This document shows positions 29,746 through 39,850 of a stretch of DNA of 64,000 nucleotides, one piece after another. Each line of letters starts with the position of its first letter. Position 1 is the first letter of the stretch. This DNA is from Proteles cristata cristata (taxonomy: Eukaryota; Chordata; Mammalia; Carnivora; Hyaenidae). The translations under genes and the position numbers were made by a program. The notes under the pieces are model-generated. The model worked only from the letters and a program-made list of their open reading frames with translations. It was not told the DNA's origin and made no database searches. The stretch covers positions 124,001 through 188,000 of the forward strand of contig JAESUZ010001754.1 in assembly GCA_017311185.1 (NCBI GenBank). Reading direction: 5' to 3'.

Positions 29746-30400
29746 AAAGAGCTTAGATACAAAGAAAAGTGGGAACTGTATAAATCCTCTTATGTGAAGT
29801 TCTAATGCAGGCGAAATCCATCTCTGGTGACAGAAGCTGGAATGGAGGTTCTGTCTGAAGAGAGTTCGAGGGGGCCCACAGGAGCCTTCTGGAGTACTGG
29901 AATGTTCTATGGCTTGATCTGGTTGGTGGTTAGTCTGGGTGTACACATGTAAAATTTATTGATTTGTGCACTTAAAACTCGTGTGCTATGCTTACTATAA
30001 ATGATACCTCAATAATAAGGAAAGTAATAAAATAAACTTGGAGCAAAATATAAGTAATTGGTGGGGTGCCTGGGTGGCTCAGTTGGTGACTCAGGTCATG
30101 ATCTCGAGGTTCGTGAGTTCAAGCCCCGCGTTGGGCTCTGTGCTGACAGCTCAGAGCCTGGAGCCTGTGTCAGATTCTGTGCCTCCTTCTCTCTCTGCCC
30201 CTCCCCCACTCACGCACTGTCTCTGTCTCTCAAAAAATAAATAAAGGTTTTAAAAACTGTTTAAAATATATATATATAAATAATTGGTGAAGGTGGATAA
30301 AGGGTACATGAGAGTCCTTTGTGCTATTCTTGCAATTTTCTCTAAGTTTTTTAATTCCTTAAAGTTAAAAGTTACAAATAACATAAAGAAAGAATAACAA
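29746..30400 (+). mobile_element. Old L1-type 3' ends, interrupted
   Basis: GTACTGGAATGTTCTATGGCTTGATCTGGTTGGTGGTTAGTCTGGGTGTACACATG ... ATACCTCAATAATAAGG is an old LINE-1 3' end in sense. After the SINE at 30,062-30,258, AAGGTGGATAAAGGGTACATGAGAGTCC ... TTGCAATTTTCTCTAAG follows another L1ME-like 3' end. Confidence 0.6.
30062..30258 (+). mobile_element. CAN SINE with deleted head
   Basis: The head lacks the TTAAGCGTCCGACT segment (GGCTCAGTTGGTGACTCAGGTC). The rest is standard. AAGTAATTGG / AAATAATTGG flank it. Confidence 0.93.
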
Positions 30401-30580
30401 TTTTAATTCTACTCTTTCTATATATGTTTTTGGATTCCCGCTAATTATTTTTCTCTTCAGCATCTTGGCAATTCACCTGCCTATACACAGACTTTGGATT
30501 TTAAGACCCTGTCTTAAAAACAAACAGAAAATTGACTGTTACCTAAAATACACAAAACAACTCTTAAAACTCAACAACAG

Positions 30581-30746
30581 GGGCGCCTGGGTGGTTCAGT
30601 TGGTTAAGCGTCCGACTTAGGCTCAGGTCATGATTTCACGGTTCGTGGGTTCAAGTCCCGTGTCTGGCTCTGTGCTGACAGCTCAGAGCCTGGAACCTGC
30701 TTCAGATTCTGTGTCTCTCTCTCTCTCTGACCCTCTCCTGCTCACG

Positions 30747-30786
<40 letters not shown>

Positions 30787-30822
30787 GAAATATTAAAAAG
30801 ATTTAAAAAATGAAAAACAAAA
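30581..30822 (+). mobile_element. CAN SINE, long CT tract
   Basis: Full plus-strand copy with about 36 bp of (CT)n. AACTCAACAACAG on the left and AACTCAACAATAACAG on the right form the target duplication. Confidence 0.94.
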
Positions 30823-30839
30823 GAAACTCAACAATAACA

Positions 30840-30986
30840 GTGGCACCTGGGCAGCTCAGCCACTTAAGCATCCGACTCTTGATCTCAGCTCAGGTCATGA
30901 TCTCACGGTTTGCGGGTTCCAGTCCCTCGTTGGGATCCGTACTGTGGCAGAGTGTGCTTCGGATTCTCTCTCCCCACCCTCATCTC

Positions 30987-31029
<43 letters not shown>
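30840..31029 (+). mobile_element. Older CAN SINE with (AAAT)n tail
   Basis: GTGGCACCTGGGCAGCTCAGCC ... TCTTGATCTCAGCTCAGGTC is an older subfamily with an extra TCTTGATC insert. The body is short and lacks the GAGCCTGGAGCC words. The tail expanded to (AAAT)10-11 at 30,987-31,029. Confidence 0.9.
30987..31029. repeat. (AAAT)n microsatellite
   Basis: About ten perfect tetranucleotide units grown from a SINE tail. Confidence 0.95.
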
Positions 31030-31066
31030 GAAAACAATGTGATTTTAAAAATGGGCCAAAGACCTT

Positions 31067-31289
31067 CTTAATTTTTTTTAAATTTTGTAATGTTTATTTG
31101 TTTTTGAAAGAAAGAGAGACAAGTGTGAGCAGGGCAGGCGCAGAGAGAGAGGGAGACACAGAATCTGAAACAGACTCCAGGCTCCCAGCTGTCAGCACGG
31201 AGTCCAATGCCAGGCTCAAACCCACAAACCATGAGATCATGACCTGAGCTGAAGTCAGACAATTAGCCGACAGAGCCACCCAGGTGCCC
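31067..31289 (-). mobile_element. CAN SINE, 19-bp target duplication
   Basis: Minus-strand copy. AAAATGGGCCAAAGACCTT (31,048-31,066) and AAAATGGGTCAAAGACCTT (31,290-31,308) flank it, with one mismatch. Confidence 0.95.
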
Positions 31290-31436
31290 CAAAATGGGTC
31301 AAAGACCTTAATGTGCACCTCACCAAAGAAATACAGGTAGGAAATAAGCCAATGAAAAATGTTCCACATCTTGTTATTAGAGCAATGAATGTCAAGAGGA
31401 GATATTACTACCCACCTATTAGAATGGCCTAAATCC

Positions 31437-31648
31437 AGGGCGACTGGGTGGCTCAGTTGGCTGAGCGTCTGATTCCAGCCTAGGTCATGATCTCGGGGTC
31501 CATGGGTTAGGCCCTGCGTTAGGCTCTGTGCTGACATCTCTGAGCCTGGAGCGTGCTTCAGATTCTGTGTCTCTTTCTCTCTGCCCCTCCCCCACTCGTT
31601 CATGTGCGCGCTCTCTCTCTCTCAAAAGTAAATACGCATTAAAACTTT
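31437..31648 (+). mobile_element. CAN SINE in L1M
   Basis: Plus-strand copy, CTAAATCCAG / CAAAATCCAG flanks. Its tail carries the opposite-strand SINE that follows. Confidence 0.92.
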
Positions 31649-31875
31649 TTTATTTATTTATTTTTTAATGTTTTATTTATTTTTTTGAGAGAGACAGACA
31701 GTGTGAGCAGGGGAGGGTCAGAGAGAGAGAAGGAGACACAGAGTCCAAAGCAGGCTCCAGGCTCTGAGCTGGCTGTCAGCACAGAGCCCGACGCAGGGCT
31801 GGAACCCACAAACCATGAGATCGTGACCTGAGCCAAAGTCAGACGCTCAACCGACTGAGACACCCAGGCCCCCTT
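31649..31875 (-). mobile_element. CAN SINE in the tail of the previous SINE
   Basis: Minus-strand full copy, tail to tail with the preceding SINE, giving an inverted pair with about 200-bp arms and almost no spacer. The repeated ACTTTTTT / AGTTTTTTT tail words are its likely duplication. Confidence 0.93.
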
Positions 31876-32470
31876 TAAAAAAGTTTTTTTAGAATAGTCA
31901 AAATCCAGAACACTCATAACACCAAATGCTGGCGAGCATGTAGTTCAACAAGAATGCTCACTGATGGCTGGTGGGAACACAAAACTGCTCTGGAAGACAG
32001 TGTGGCAGGTTGTTACAAAACTAAACACACTGTTACCATGCAGTCCCGCAACTGCGCTCCTTGGTATTAACTCAAAGGCGTTGAAAACTGGCATCCACAC
32101 AAAATCCTGCATGCAGATGTTTACAGCAGTCTTACTCATAATCGCCAAAACCTGGAAATAACCAATATGTAGGTGAAAGGAGAGACCACGGTCCATCCAG
32201 ACAACGGAATATTATTCATCACTAAAAAGAAATGAGCTAGCGAGCCGTGAAGAGACATGGAGGAAGCTGAAATGCACATCACTCGTTGAACGAAGCCAGT
32301 CTGAAAAGGCTTCATACTATAGGATCCCAACTATATGACATTCTGAAAAAGGCAAAACTGAGGAAATAATAAAAACATCAGTGGTTGCCAGTGGCTGGGG
32401 TAGGGAAGGGGGGATGAATAGGCAGCCCAGAGAGGATCCTTAGGGGCAGTGAAAATACTCTGCTACTCCA

Positions 32471-32820
32471 GTGGTGAATTCGCTCCACAGTCTTCCCTCC
32501 CTATCATTGCAGATTTCTCCAGAGAATGACTGGTCTACATCAGCCCCTCAGATCCCTCACCTTTCTCATTCACCATCAGCCCCTACCCTCTCTACACGGC
32601 TCTTCAGAAGTCAGCAAGCTGAGTGCCTCACCCAGGTCTTGCCTGCCTAGACAGCACTGGAAACTCATCAACGTCCCCTCCTACCAACACAGACTTTCTA
32701 GAAACTTCCCAGAGGGATGGGTCACCTTCTTTGTTCTTCCATGATCACGACAGTCGGCTGGAATGCACAGGTTTGGGGTGCATCTGTTTATTCAAGGCAG
32801 TGTTTCTGGATCAAAGTCCT
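32471..32820. other. Unique DNA, nothing recognised
   Basis: Pyrimidine-rich single-copy segment (CAGATTTCTCCAGAGAATGACTGG...). No exon or known repeat was read. Confidence 0.45.
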
Positions 32821-32938
32821 TGGGCACGTAGGTGGGAAGGCTGAGATTTGAACCGAGATATCCCGGCTACACTCCAGTGGGAGTTCATCGTTAGACACTG
32901 GATGCGTTCTACTGACTCTGCCACCCAGGAGCCCCAGT
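32821..32938 (-). mobile_element. Very degenerate tRNA-derived SINE
   Basis: TTTGAACCGAGATATCCCGGCTACACTCCAGTGGGAG ... TCTACTGACTCTGCCACCCAGGAGCCCCA has only the head end of a minus-strand CAN element clearly preserved. The rest is uncertain. Confidence 0.45.
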
Positions 32939-32939
32939 C

Positions 32940-33117
32940 AATTTTTTTTTAAGTTTATTTATTTATTCTGAGAGAGAGAGAGAGCATGAGCAGGGGAGGG
33001 GCAGAGGGAGAGGGAGAGAGAGAGAATCCCAAGAAGCCTCCGTGCTCAGCTCAGATCCCAACACAGGCCACAAGATCATAGCCCTAGCTGAAATCAACCA
33101 CTGAGCCACCCAGGCAC
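32940..33117 (-). mobile_element. CAN SINE with shortened B-box region
   Basis: Minus-strand copy lacking the GGGCTCGAACCCACGAACC segment. TCAATTTT / TCAACTTT flank it. Confidence 0.9.
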
Positions 33118-33378
33118 CCATCAACTTTATTCTTTAATGCTAACAGAATATATCTTAGACTAGATAGAATATCTTAGGAAGGATATACAAGGTGTGACGT
33201 GGATTGTTCTCAGAAGTGGGTGCCTGGGAAATCGGGGTGGGAGAATTTTCACTGAAAAACCCTTTCATGTCTTTTACATTTAGACTCCTCAGCATGTATG
33301 ATCTATTTATATGTCAAATTTAAACATGAAAACATATGCTACAAATGAAAATATACATATAAAATAATACCAACTCAT
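33118..33378 (+). mobile_element. L1ME-like 3' end
   Basis: GGAAGGATATACAAGGTGTGACGTGG, GTGGGTGCCTGGGAAATCGGGGTGGGAG, TTCACTGAAAAACCCTTTCATGTC and ATGATCTATTTATATGTCAAA follow an old L1 3' UTR in sense. Confidence 0.55.
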
Positions 33379-33379
33379 T

Positions 33380-33601
33380 TAAAAAAATTTTTTTAATGTT
33401 TATTTCTTTTTGAGAGAGAGAACGAGAGAGAGATGAAGTATGAGTAGGGGACGGACAGAGAGAGAGGGAGACAGAATCAAGCAGGATCCTGGCTCTGAGT
33501 TGTCAGCACAGAGCCTGACGTGGGGCTTGAACTCGTGAGCCATGAGATCATGACCTGAGTCCAAGTCTCATGCTCAACCGACTTAGCCACCCAGGCGCCC
33601 C
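33380..33601 (-). mobile_element. CAN SINE (SINEC_Fc type)
   Basis: Complete minus-strand copy with an expanded purine tract (GAGAGAGAGAACGAGAGAGAGATGAAG). Confidence 0.94.
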
Positions 33602-33604
33602 CGG

Positions 33605-33700
33605 GAGCTTGTTAAATGCAGGGTCCCAGTACCCAGCCCAAACCCACCAAGCTCAAATCGGCAATTTAACAAGCTCCCTGGGTGTTTCACATCATCTTAA
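33605..33700 (+). mobile_element. MER5A-like hAT fragment
   Basis: GGGAGCTTGTTAAATGCAGGGTCCCAG ... CCCA ... AATTTAACAAGCTCCCTGGGTG follows the non-autonomous DNA transposon MER5A in sense. Both termini are missing. Confidence 0.65.
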
Positions 33701-33710
33701 AGTGAGACAG

Positions 33711-33922
33711 GGGGCGCGTGGGTGGCTCAGTGGGTTAAGCAATCAACTCGATCTTGGCTCAAGCCATGATCTCACGGTTCACGAGTCCGAGCCCTGCATT
33801 GGGCTCTGCACTATCCGTGCAGAAACTGCTTGGGATCCTCTCTCTTCCTGCCCCTCCTTCCATACATGCACACACTCTCTTTCTCTCTCAAAATAAATAA
33901 ATAAGCTTTTAAAAAAATAAAA
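33711..33922 (+). mobile_element. CAN SINE, older form
   Basis: Plus-strand copy with GGTTAAGCAATCAACTCGATCTTGGCTCAAGCC head and CACTATCCGTGCAGAAACTGCTTGGGATCC body, an older variant. Confidence 0.92.
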
Positions 33923-34610
33923 TGAAGTGTGACAAACACTGGGCTCAATCAGGAGGCATCCTGTGGGCCTCCTAAGGAGTTGCACTCCATCAGATATTAG
34001 AATCTCTGGTGAGATTTTAACTAAATCAGTGTCTCAGGAGAAGCAACCTGAGCATCTCTATTGTATAAATTCGTTATTCAATCAGCAAATGCTTACCAAG
34101 AACCACCCACATGTACGCTATCACTAGGAACATGTCTTCTCCTTCCCTGGAATGGCACTCAGGGCCCTCTCTCTAATATGCACCTGGTGACCATTATTCC
34201 GTGAATCTAGTGCAGTGTCATACCCAATTTACACCTTCTACCTCGGGTCCACTGAGTCTCCAGGCCATCACTCAAACATGCCCTCCACCCCCTTTCTCTT
34301 GAGTCTTTGAGGGTGGTGAGTCCTTCAGGAGGCCTCCAAGACCACTTGGTGCAGCTGGGTCCTCAGTGCTCCCCCCACAACCTGGACTTCCCTCGGTCAC
34401 AGTAACTTCATTCACCCCGTGAAGCTTGCCTGCCCTGGTACAAGGAGGCCAGGTCCTTCCGAAGGACAGACCAGCGCTTTGTTCGTGCTTACATCCCCAG
34501 GACCTGACGTGATTAAATGTTTGCAGACTGAATGAACACACAGGCAAGCTAACACAGTTAAAATAAGGATATGTGTGAAAGAAGCACACCAAAGCTAGGA
34601 AATGCAATTA
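33923..34610. other. Mostly unique DNA with an L2 remnant
   Basis: A stretch CTTACATCCCCAGGACCTGACGTGATTAAATGTTTGCAGACTGAATGAACAC (about 34,489-34,540) resembles the L2 3' end in sense. The remainder shows no recognisable feature. Confidence 0.45.
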
Positions 34611-34613
34611 TTT

Positions 34614-34615
<2 letters not shown>

Positions 34616-34651
<36 letters not shown>

Positions 34652-34665
34652 CGCGCGCGCGTGCG
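34616..34665. repeat. (TG)n(CG)n Z-DNA-prone microsatellite
   Basis: (TG)16, then CGTGCGCGCGCGCGTGCG. About 50 bp of strictly alternating pyrimidine-purine, the best left-handed DNA candidate in the window. Confidence 0.95.
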
Positions 34666-34734
34666 AGCATGCACATGCGCCCCATGGTATCTTAGCACAG
34701 ATGGGTGCTGGAGAATAAATAACCACGCTTCTGT

Positions 34735-35135
34735 TTTTTTCTGACAGCTTTACTGAGATGTAATTCACATACCATACATTTCACTTATTTAAAGTGTACA
34801 GTTCGTTCAGTGCTTTTTAGTATATTCACAGAGTTGTGCAATCATCACTGCTATTTAATTCCAGAACATTTTCCTCACTGCAAAGGAATCCCACATCCAC
34901 CGGAGGTCAGTCCCCTTCTCCCCCTTACCTTCTCCCCCAGCCCTACACCACCACACATCCCCCGTCTTTACATCTTTCCCTGTTCTGCACATGTCATATA
35001 AATGGAATCATACAGTATGTGGGTTTTTGTGTGTCTGGCCTCTTTCACTTAGCACGAGTTTTCAAGGGTCATGAATGCTTCAGGATGAGTCAGTACCCCA
35101 TTCCTTCCTATTGGTGAGTGACACACCACACTTTG
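34735..35135 (-). mobile_element. L1M 3' end (antisense)
   Basis: CAGCTTTACTGAGATGTAATTCACATACCATAC, AGTATATTCACAGAGTTGTGCAATCATCACTGC, ATAAATGGAATCATACAGTATGTGGG and GGCCTCTTTCACTTAGCACGAG are the antisense L1M 3' region in order. Confidence 0.85.
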
Positions 35136-35194
35136 TTTCTCTGTTCCTCAGATGACAGTTACCAAATGTCATGCAAGTAGATAGCATTTAGTTT

Positions 35195-35400
35195 CCGCAG
35201 CAACATTTTCATACCATCTCCCTGCATCTTGACATTTACCATTTCAGAAGGGTGGTGTTTATCCCCATTTTGCAGATGTGTAAAGTGAGGCTAGAGTGAG
35301 CTGTTGTCACTTGCCAGAGACCACAGGCCATCAAATGGCAGTCATAACTCAAAGCCCTTTTTCTCTGGGCCATTCCGTCTCCCTCCACAATCCAGTTTCT
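35195..35400 (-). mobile_element. MIR SINE fragment
   Basis: CCATTTTGCAGATGTGTAAAGTGAGGCTAGAG ... GTCACTTGCCAGAGACCACAGGCC ... TGGCAGTCATAACTCAAAGCCC is MIR antisense. Confidence 0.7.
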
Positions 35401-35795
35401 ATCACATGTCTCTTTTCCCCTCATAAACCTACTCTTCATGGTGTCCACAGTGCCCTATAGCCACGGGGCACACTGGGCCACTAGGGCTCTGGACACACTG
35501 AAGCTTGGGTGTGTGCCCAGGGAGGGTGGTAAGCCTCTATGTCATCTGGGTTTATAAGCCAGAAGCCTGTGCTGTTTCCAGCCCCCAAGCAGAGAGGCCG
35601 TTTCTCGGTTCTGGGTACGGGTGGTGAGGACATACCCAGAGGAGACTGTGCTCCAGGAGTACTTCACCTCGCTGTGCACCCTGTGTAACGGGGGCCGCTC
35701 ACACCTCTCACACCTCTCACACCCAGTGTTGCCCAGACCTTCCAGTGGCCACTTCCTTCTGCTTGCCACGTCCCTCGCTCCCCAGCTGCAGGGAA
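35401..35795. other. Unique DNA with a 9-bp triple repeat
   Basis: Single-copy sequence. CTCACACCT is repeated three times in tandem at about 35,699-35,724. No exon recognised. Confidence 0.5.
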
Positions 35796-36000
35796 TCTTT
35801 TTTTTTTTAAATTTTTTTAATGTTTTATTTGTTTCTGAGAGAGAGAGAAAGAGACAGTGTGAGCAGGGGAGGGTCAGAGAGAGAAGGGGACACATAATCT
35901 GAAGCAGGCTCCAGACTCTGAGCTGGCTGTCAGCATAGAGCCTGACGTGGGGCTCGAACCCATGAACTGTGAGATCATGACCTAAGCCACCCAGGTGCCC
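35796..36000 (-). mobile_element. CAN SINE with shortened head
   Basis: Minus-strand copy that lacks the AAAGTCGGACGCTTAACCGACTGAG part of the head. Target duplication CCCAGCTGCAGGGAATCTT / CCCAGCCGCAGAGAATCTT at about 35,779-35,797 and 35,999-36,017. Confidence 0.93.
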
Positions 36001-36039
36001 CCAGCCGCAGAGAATCTTAACAGCTCTTATCACATGGGG

Positions 36040-36175
36040 GCACAATGTGTTTCATGTCGGCTCCCCCAGACCTGTGAGCTCCAGACGTAAAGGGTCTTAA
36101 TCATCTCTGTATCACAGAAACTGACACTTAGCAGGAACTCAGCTAGTATTGGTGTGGCATGGATGGATCTTTCCA
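36040..36175 (+). mobile_element. L2 3'-end fragment
   Basis: TGTGAGCTCCAGACGTAAAGGGTCTTAATCATCTCTGTATCACAGAAACTGACACTTAGCAGGAACTCAGC follows L2 in sense. Confidence 0.55.
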
Positions 36176-36196
36176 TGTGTTAAGAATAGCCCTACA

Positions 36197-36300
36197 AGGG
36201 GCACCGGGCTGGCTCAGTCGGTAGAGCATGTGACTCTTGATCTCAGGGTCGTGAGTGTGAGCCCCAGGTTTGGTGTAGAGATTAATAAAGATAGTAATAA
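36197..36300 (+). mobile_element. Monomeric CAN element
   Basis: AGGGGCACCGGGCTGGCTCAGTCGGTAGAGCATGTGACTCTTGATCTCAGGGTCGTGAGTGTGAGCCCCAGGTTTGGTGTAGAGATT, then A-rich tail. Confidence 0.92.
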
Positions 36301-36334
36301 TAATAGTGCCTATGATCTATTGCATGCTTAGCAC

Positions 36335-36475
36335 AAGACGTTTTTATCCAAAGCAATGCTTTGATGTGCTATCTAATCTCCTTTTCACAGAAAAGGTAAA
36401 GTTGACTGGCCCAAGGTCATAGATAGCAAGAGACAGACCTGGGATTTAAGTCTAGAACGACTTGTCTCCCAATAT
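36335..36475 (-). mobile_element. MIR SINE fragment
   Basis: CTTTTCACAGAAAAGGTAAAGTTGACTGGCCCAAGGTCATAGATAGC ... AGACCTGGGATTTAAGTCTAGAACG is MIR antisense. Confidence 0.65.
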
Positions 36476-37097
36476 GCTGCTCTTCACCACCCATGGGTCC
36501 CCTCATAGGGCAAGTGGGTATTTAGAATCAGGCCTTCAGGAGTGGATGATTTAAAAAATAATAATAAAATAAAATTTTTAAAATTTTTAAAAAGGAGGAC
36601 CTGGTTGCCCAAAGCTTCTCAAATTCTGCTCTCCTGTGATCTCTATTACGAGCTCATAGTTCAGGTCTCAAGAGAGAAATCAGCTCAGAGGGGATACACA
36701 CGACTCAGTGGGAGAAACAGCACTCAAGGCCAGGCCTGCCTGTTTCCAAGGGCAGGCTTGCATCATTATACCACAGTCGCTGATTATCTGTTCCACTTGG
36801 CATTGCTTAGGCGGAAGTTTCGGTTTCCACTGAGCAGCTTTAAAAGTAGTAAAGGAATACATTCAAGTTGTGGAGAAATCAGAACCCTCCTACATTGCTG
36901 GTGGGATCGTAAGAAGGTGCAACCACTTTGCAAAACAGCATGGCAGTTCCTCAAATTCTGTTTGGTAACAGAGATATCATCTGATCTAGAAATTCCATTC
37001 TGAGTTATCTACCCAGGAGAAATGAAAACATATGCCCACACAAACACTTGTGCGTGAATGTACCTGAATGTCCACAGCAGCAGCGTTTTTGTCACAG

Positions 37098-37098
<1 letters not shown>

Positions 37099-37134
<36 letters not shown>
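37099..37134. repeat. (CA)n microsatellite
   Basis: About 18 uninterrupted CA units within the old L1M. Confidence 0.97.
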
Positions 37135-37135
<1 letters not shown>

Positions 37136-37221
37136 CTCAAATGTCCACAAACAGATGAACGGATAAGCAAAGTGTGGCACGTCCATACAATGGGATGTTA
37201 TTTGACAATAGTACATGTTAC

Positions 37222-39504
37222 CAACTCTTCGCAGGCAACATGATACTCTATATGGGAAATCCAAAAGATTCCACAAAAAAAACCGTGCTAGAATTGATCC
37301 ATGAATTCAGCAAAGTCACAGGATATAAAGTCAATGTACAGAAATTGGTTGCATTTTTATACACCAACAATGAAGCAGCAGAAAGAGAAATTGAGGAATC
37401 GATCCATTTACAATTGTACCAAAAGCCATAAAATACCTAGGAATAAACCTAACCCAAGAGATGAAAACTCTATACACTGAAAACCATAGAAAGCTTGTGA
37501 AAGAAATTGAAGAAGACTCAAAAAGATGGAAAAGTAGGGGCGCCTGGGTAGCTTAGTCGGTTAAGCGTCCAACTTTCGCTTAGGTCATGATCTCGCGGTT
37601 CGTGGGTTCGGGCCCCGCGTCGGGCTCTGTGCTGACTCCCAGCTCAGAGCCTGGAGCCTGTTTCAGTCTGTGACTCCCTCTCTCTCTGACCCTCCCCTGC
37701 TCACGCTGTCTCTCTCTCTCTCTCCTAGAAAAAAAAAAAAAAACATTAATTAAAAAAAAAAAAAAAGATGGAAAAGTATTCCATGCTTCTGAATTGGAAG
37801 AATAAACATTGTTAAAATGTCAATACTACCCAAAACAGTCTACATATTCAATGCAATCTCTATCAAAATAACACCAGCATTCTTCACAGAGCTAGAACAA
37901 ACAATCTTAAAATTTGTATGGAACCAGAAAAGACCCTGAATAACTAAAGCAATCCTGAAAAAGAAAACCAAAGCTGGAGGCATCACAATCCCGGAGTTCA
38001 ACCTGTATTACAAAGCTGTAATTATCAAGACAGTATGGTACTAGCACAAAAACAGGCACTCGGGTCAATGGGACAGAATAAAGAACCCAGAAATGGACCC
38101 ACAAATGTATCCAGCTAATCTTTGACAAAGCAGGAAAGAATATCCAATGGAATAAAGACAGTCTCTCCAGCAAATGATGTTGGGCAAACTAGACAGTGAC
38201 ATGCAGAAAAATGAACCTGGACCACTTTCTTACACCACACACAAAAATAAACTCAAAATGGATGAAAGACCTAAACATAAGACAGGAAGCCATCAAAACC
38301 CTGTAGGAGAAAACAGGCAAAAACCTCTTTGACCTCGGCCGGACCAGGCAACTTCTTACTCAATATGTTTCCTGAGGCAAGGGAAACAAAAGCAAAAAAT
38401 GAACTACTGGGACCTCATCAAGATAAAAAGCTTCTGTGCAGCAAGGGAAGCAATCAGCAAAACTAAAAGGCAACTGACAGAATGAGAGAAAGATATTTGC
38501 AAATCACATATCAGATAAAGGGTTAGGACCCAAAATCTATAAGGAACTTATCAAACTCAATACCAAAAAACCCCCCAACAAACCAAAAACCAAAAACAAA
38601 ATCCCGAACAATTCCATGAAGAAATGAGAAAAAGACATGAACTTTTCCTAAGAAGACATCTGGATGGCCAACCGACACATGAAAAAATGCTCAACATCAC
38701 TCAGAAATACAAATACAAACCACAACAGGATACCACCTCACACCCTGTCAGGATGGCTAAAATTAACAATTCAGGCAATGACAGATGATGGCGAGGATGT
38801 GGAGAAAGAGGAACCCTTTTACACTGCCAGTGGGAATGCAAACTGGTGCAGCCACTCTAGAAAACAGTACGGAGGTTCCTCAAAAAGTTAAAAATAGAGC
38901 TACCCTAGGACCCAGCAATTGCACTGCTAGGTATTTATCCAAGGGATACAGGTGTGCTGTTTCAAAGAGGCACACGCACCCCAATGTTTATGGCAGCGCT
39001 ATCAACAATAGCCAGAGTATGGAAAGAGCCCAAATGTCCATCGACGGTTGAATAGATAAAAATGTGGTAAATATATACAATGGAGTATCACTCAGCAATC
39101 AAAAAGAATGAAATGCTGCCATTTGCAACTACATGGATGGAACTAGAGGGCATTATGCTAAGTGAAATTAGCCAGAGAAAGACAAATACCATATGACTTC
39201 ACTCATATGTGGAATTTAAGATGCAAAACAGATGAACATGAGGGAAGGGAAGCAAAAATAATATAAAAACAGGGAGGGGGATGAAACATAAGAGACTCTT
39301 AGATATAGAGAACAAACAGAGGGTTGCCGGAGGGGTTGGGGGGGATGGGCTAAATGGGCCCCGGACATTAAGGAGGCCACTTGCTGGGATGAGCACTGGG
39401 TGTTATACATAGAGGATGAATCACTGGATTCTATTCCTGAAATCATTATTGCACTAGATGCTAACTAACTTGGATGTAAATTTTAAAAATAATAAATTTT
39501 TAAA
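37222..39504 (+). mobile_element. Carnivore L1, 5'-truncated, inserted in older L1M
   Basis: Plus-strand 3' part of a carnivore-lineage LINE-1 (about 2.05 kb without the SINE inside it). It begins in the reverse transcriptase region of ORF2: the frame at 37,240-37,431 reads as the segment after the catalytic motif, with [13 protein letters not shown] and [16 protein letters not shown] matching the family. It then decays into stops and frameshifts. It ends with the L1 3' UTR (CAAACAGAGGGTTGCCGG, GCACTGGGTGTTATACATAG, CTAACTAACTTGGATGTAAATTTTAAAAATAATAAA). Target duplication AATAGTACATGTTAC (37,207-37,221) and AATAGTATATGTTAC (39,505-39,519), one mismatch. It cannot encode a functional protein. 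Confidence 0.94.
37538..37761 (+). mobile_element. Young CAN SINE inside the carnivore L1
   Basis: Young-group diagnostic words. Perfect 17-bp duplication AAAAAGATGGAAAAGTA at 37,521-37,537 and 37,762-37,778. It interrupts ORF2-derived sequence of an already dead L1. Confidence 0.97.
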
Positions 39505-39850
39505 AATAGTATATGTTACAACATAGTGTAATGAGAGCACTATACTAAGTGAAAGAAGCCCGTCACAAAAGACCATGTATTGTATAATTCGATTTATATG
39601 AAATGTCCAGAAGAGGCAAATCTATGGATTCAGGAAGTACCTCAGTGGTTACCAGGGGCTGGGGTCGGGGAGACTGAATGGGGAGTGACTGATAATGGGT
39701 ATGGGGATGACAAAAATGCTCTGGAATTTGACAGTGGCGGTGATTGCATGAGTCGGTGACTATACTAAAAACCACTGAATGGTACACTTTAAAAGGGTGA
39801 ATCTTATGGTATGTGAATTCTACATCAATAAAGCTGTTATTTAAAAAAAT

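Larger units (their letters stand above)
31305..32470 (+). mobile_element. L1M 3' end split by two SINEs
   Basis: GAAATAAGCCAATGAAAAATGTTCCACATC, GCTGGTGGGAACACAAAACTGCTCTGGAAGACAGTGTGGCAG, CTTACTCATAATCGCCAAAACCTGG, CAACGGAATATTATTCATCACT, ATGACATTCTGAAAAAGGCAAAACTG and TGGTTGCCAGTGGCTGGGG are in the L1 ORF2 C-terminal and 3' UTR order. The frame is broken throughout. SINEs occupy 31,437-31,648 and 31,649-31,875. Confidence 0.8.
36840..39850 (+). mobile_element. Old L1M 3' end, split by a younger L1
   Basis: The left part (36,840-37,221: TACATTGCTGGTGGGATCGTAAGAAGGTGCAACCACTTTGC, TGTCCACAAACAGATGAACGGATAAGC) and right part (39,505-39,850: AGTGAAAGAAGCCCGTCACAAAAGACCATG, GTGGTTACCAGGGGCTGGGG, GTACACTTTAAAAGGGTGAATC, CATCAATAAAGCTG) are the two halves of one old L1M. 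A (CA)n at 37,099-37,134 lies in the left half. Confidence 0.85.

Noticed and set aside
35699..35725. Short CRISPR-like direct repeat
   Set aside because: Three 9-bp units in tandem without spacers in a mammalian genome; simple slippage.
37174..37431. Functional reverse transcriptase gene
   Set aside because: It is only a fragment of L1 ORF2. The L1 is 5'-truncated, lacks the catalytic motif and is broken downstream by stops and a SINE.
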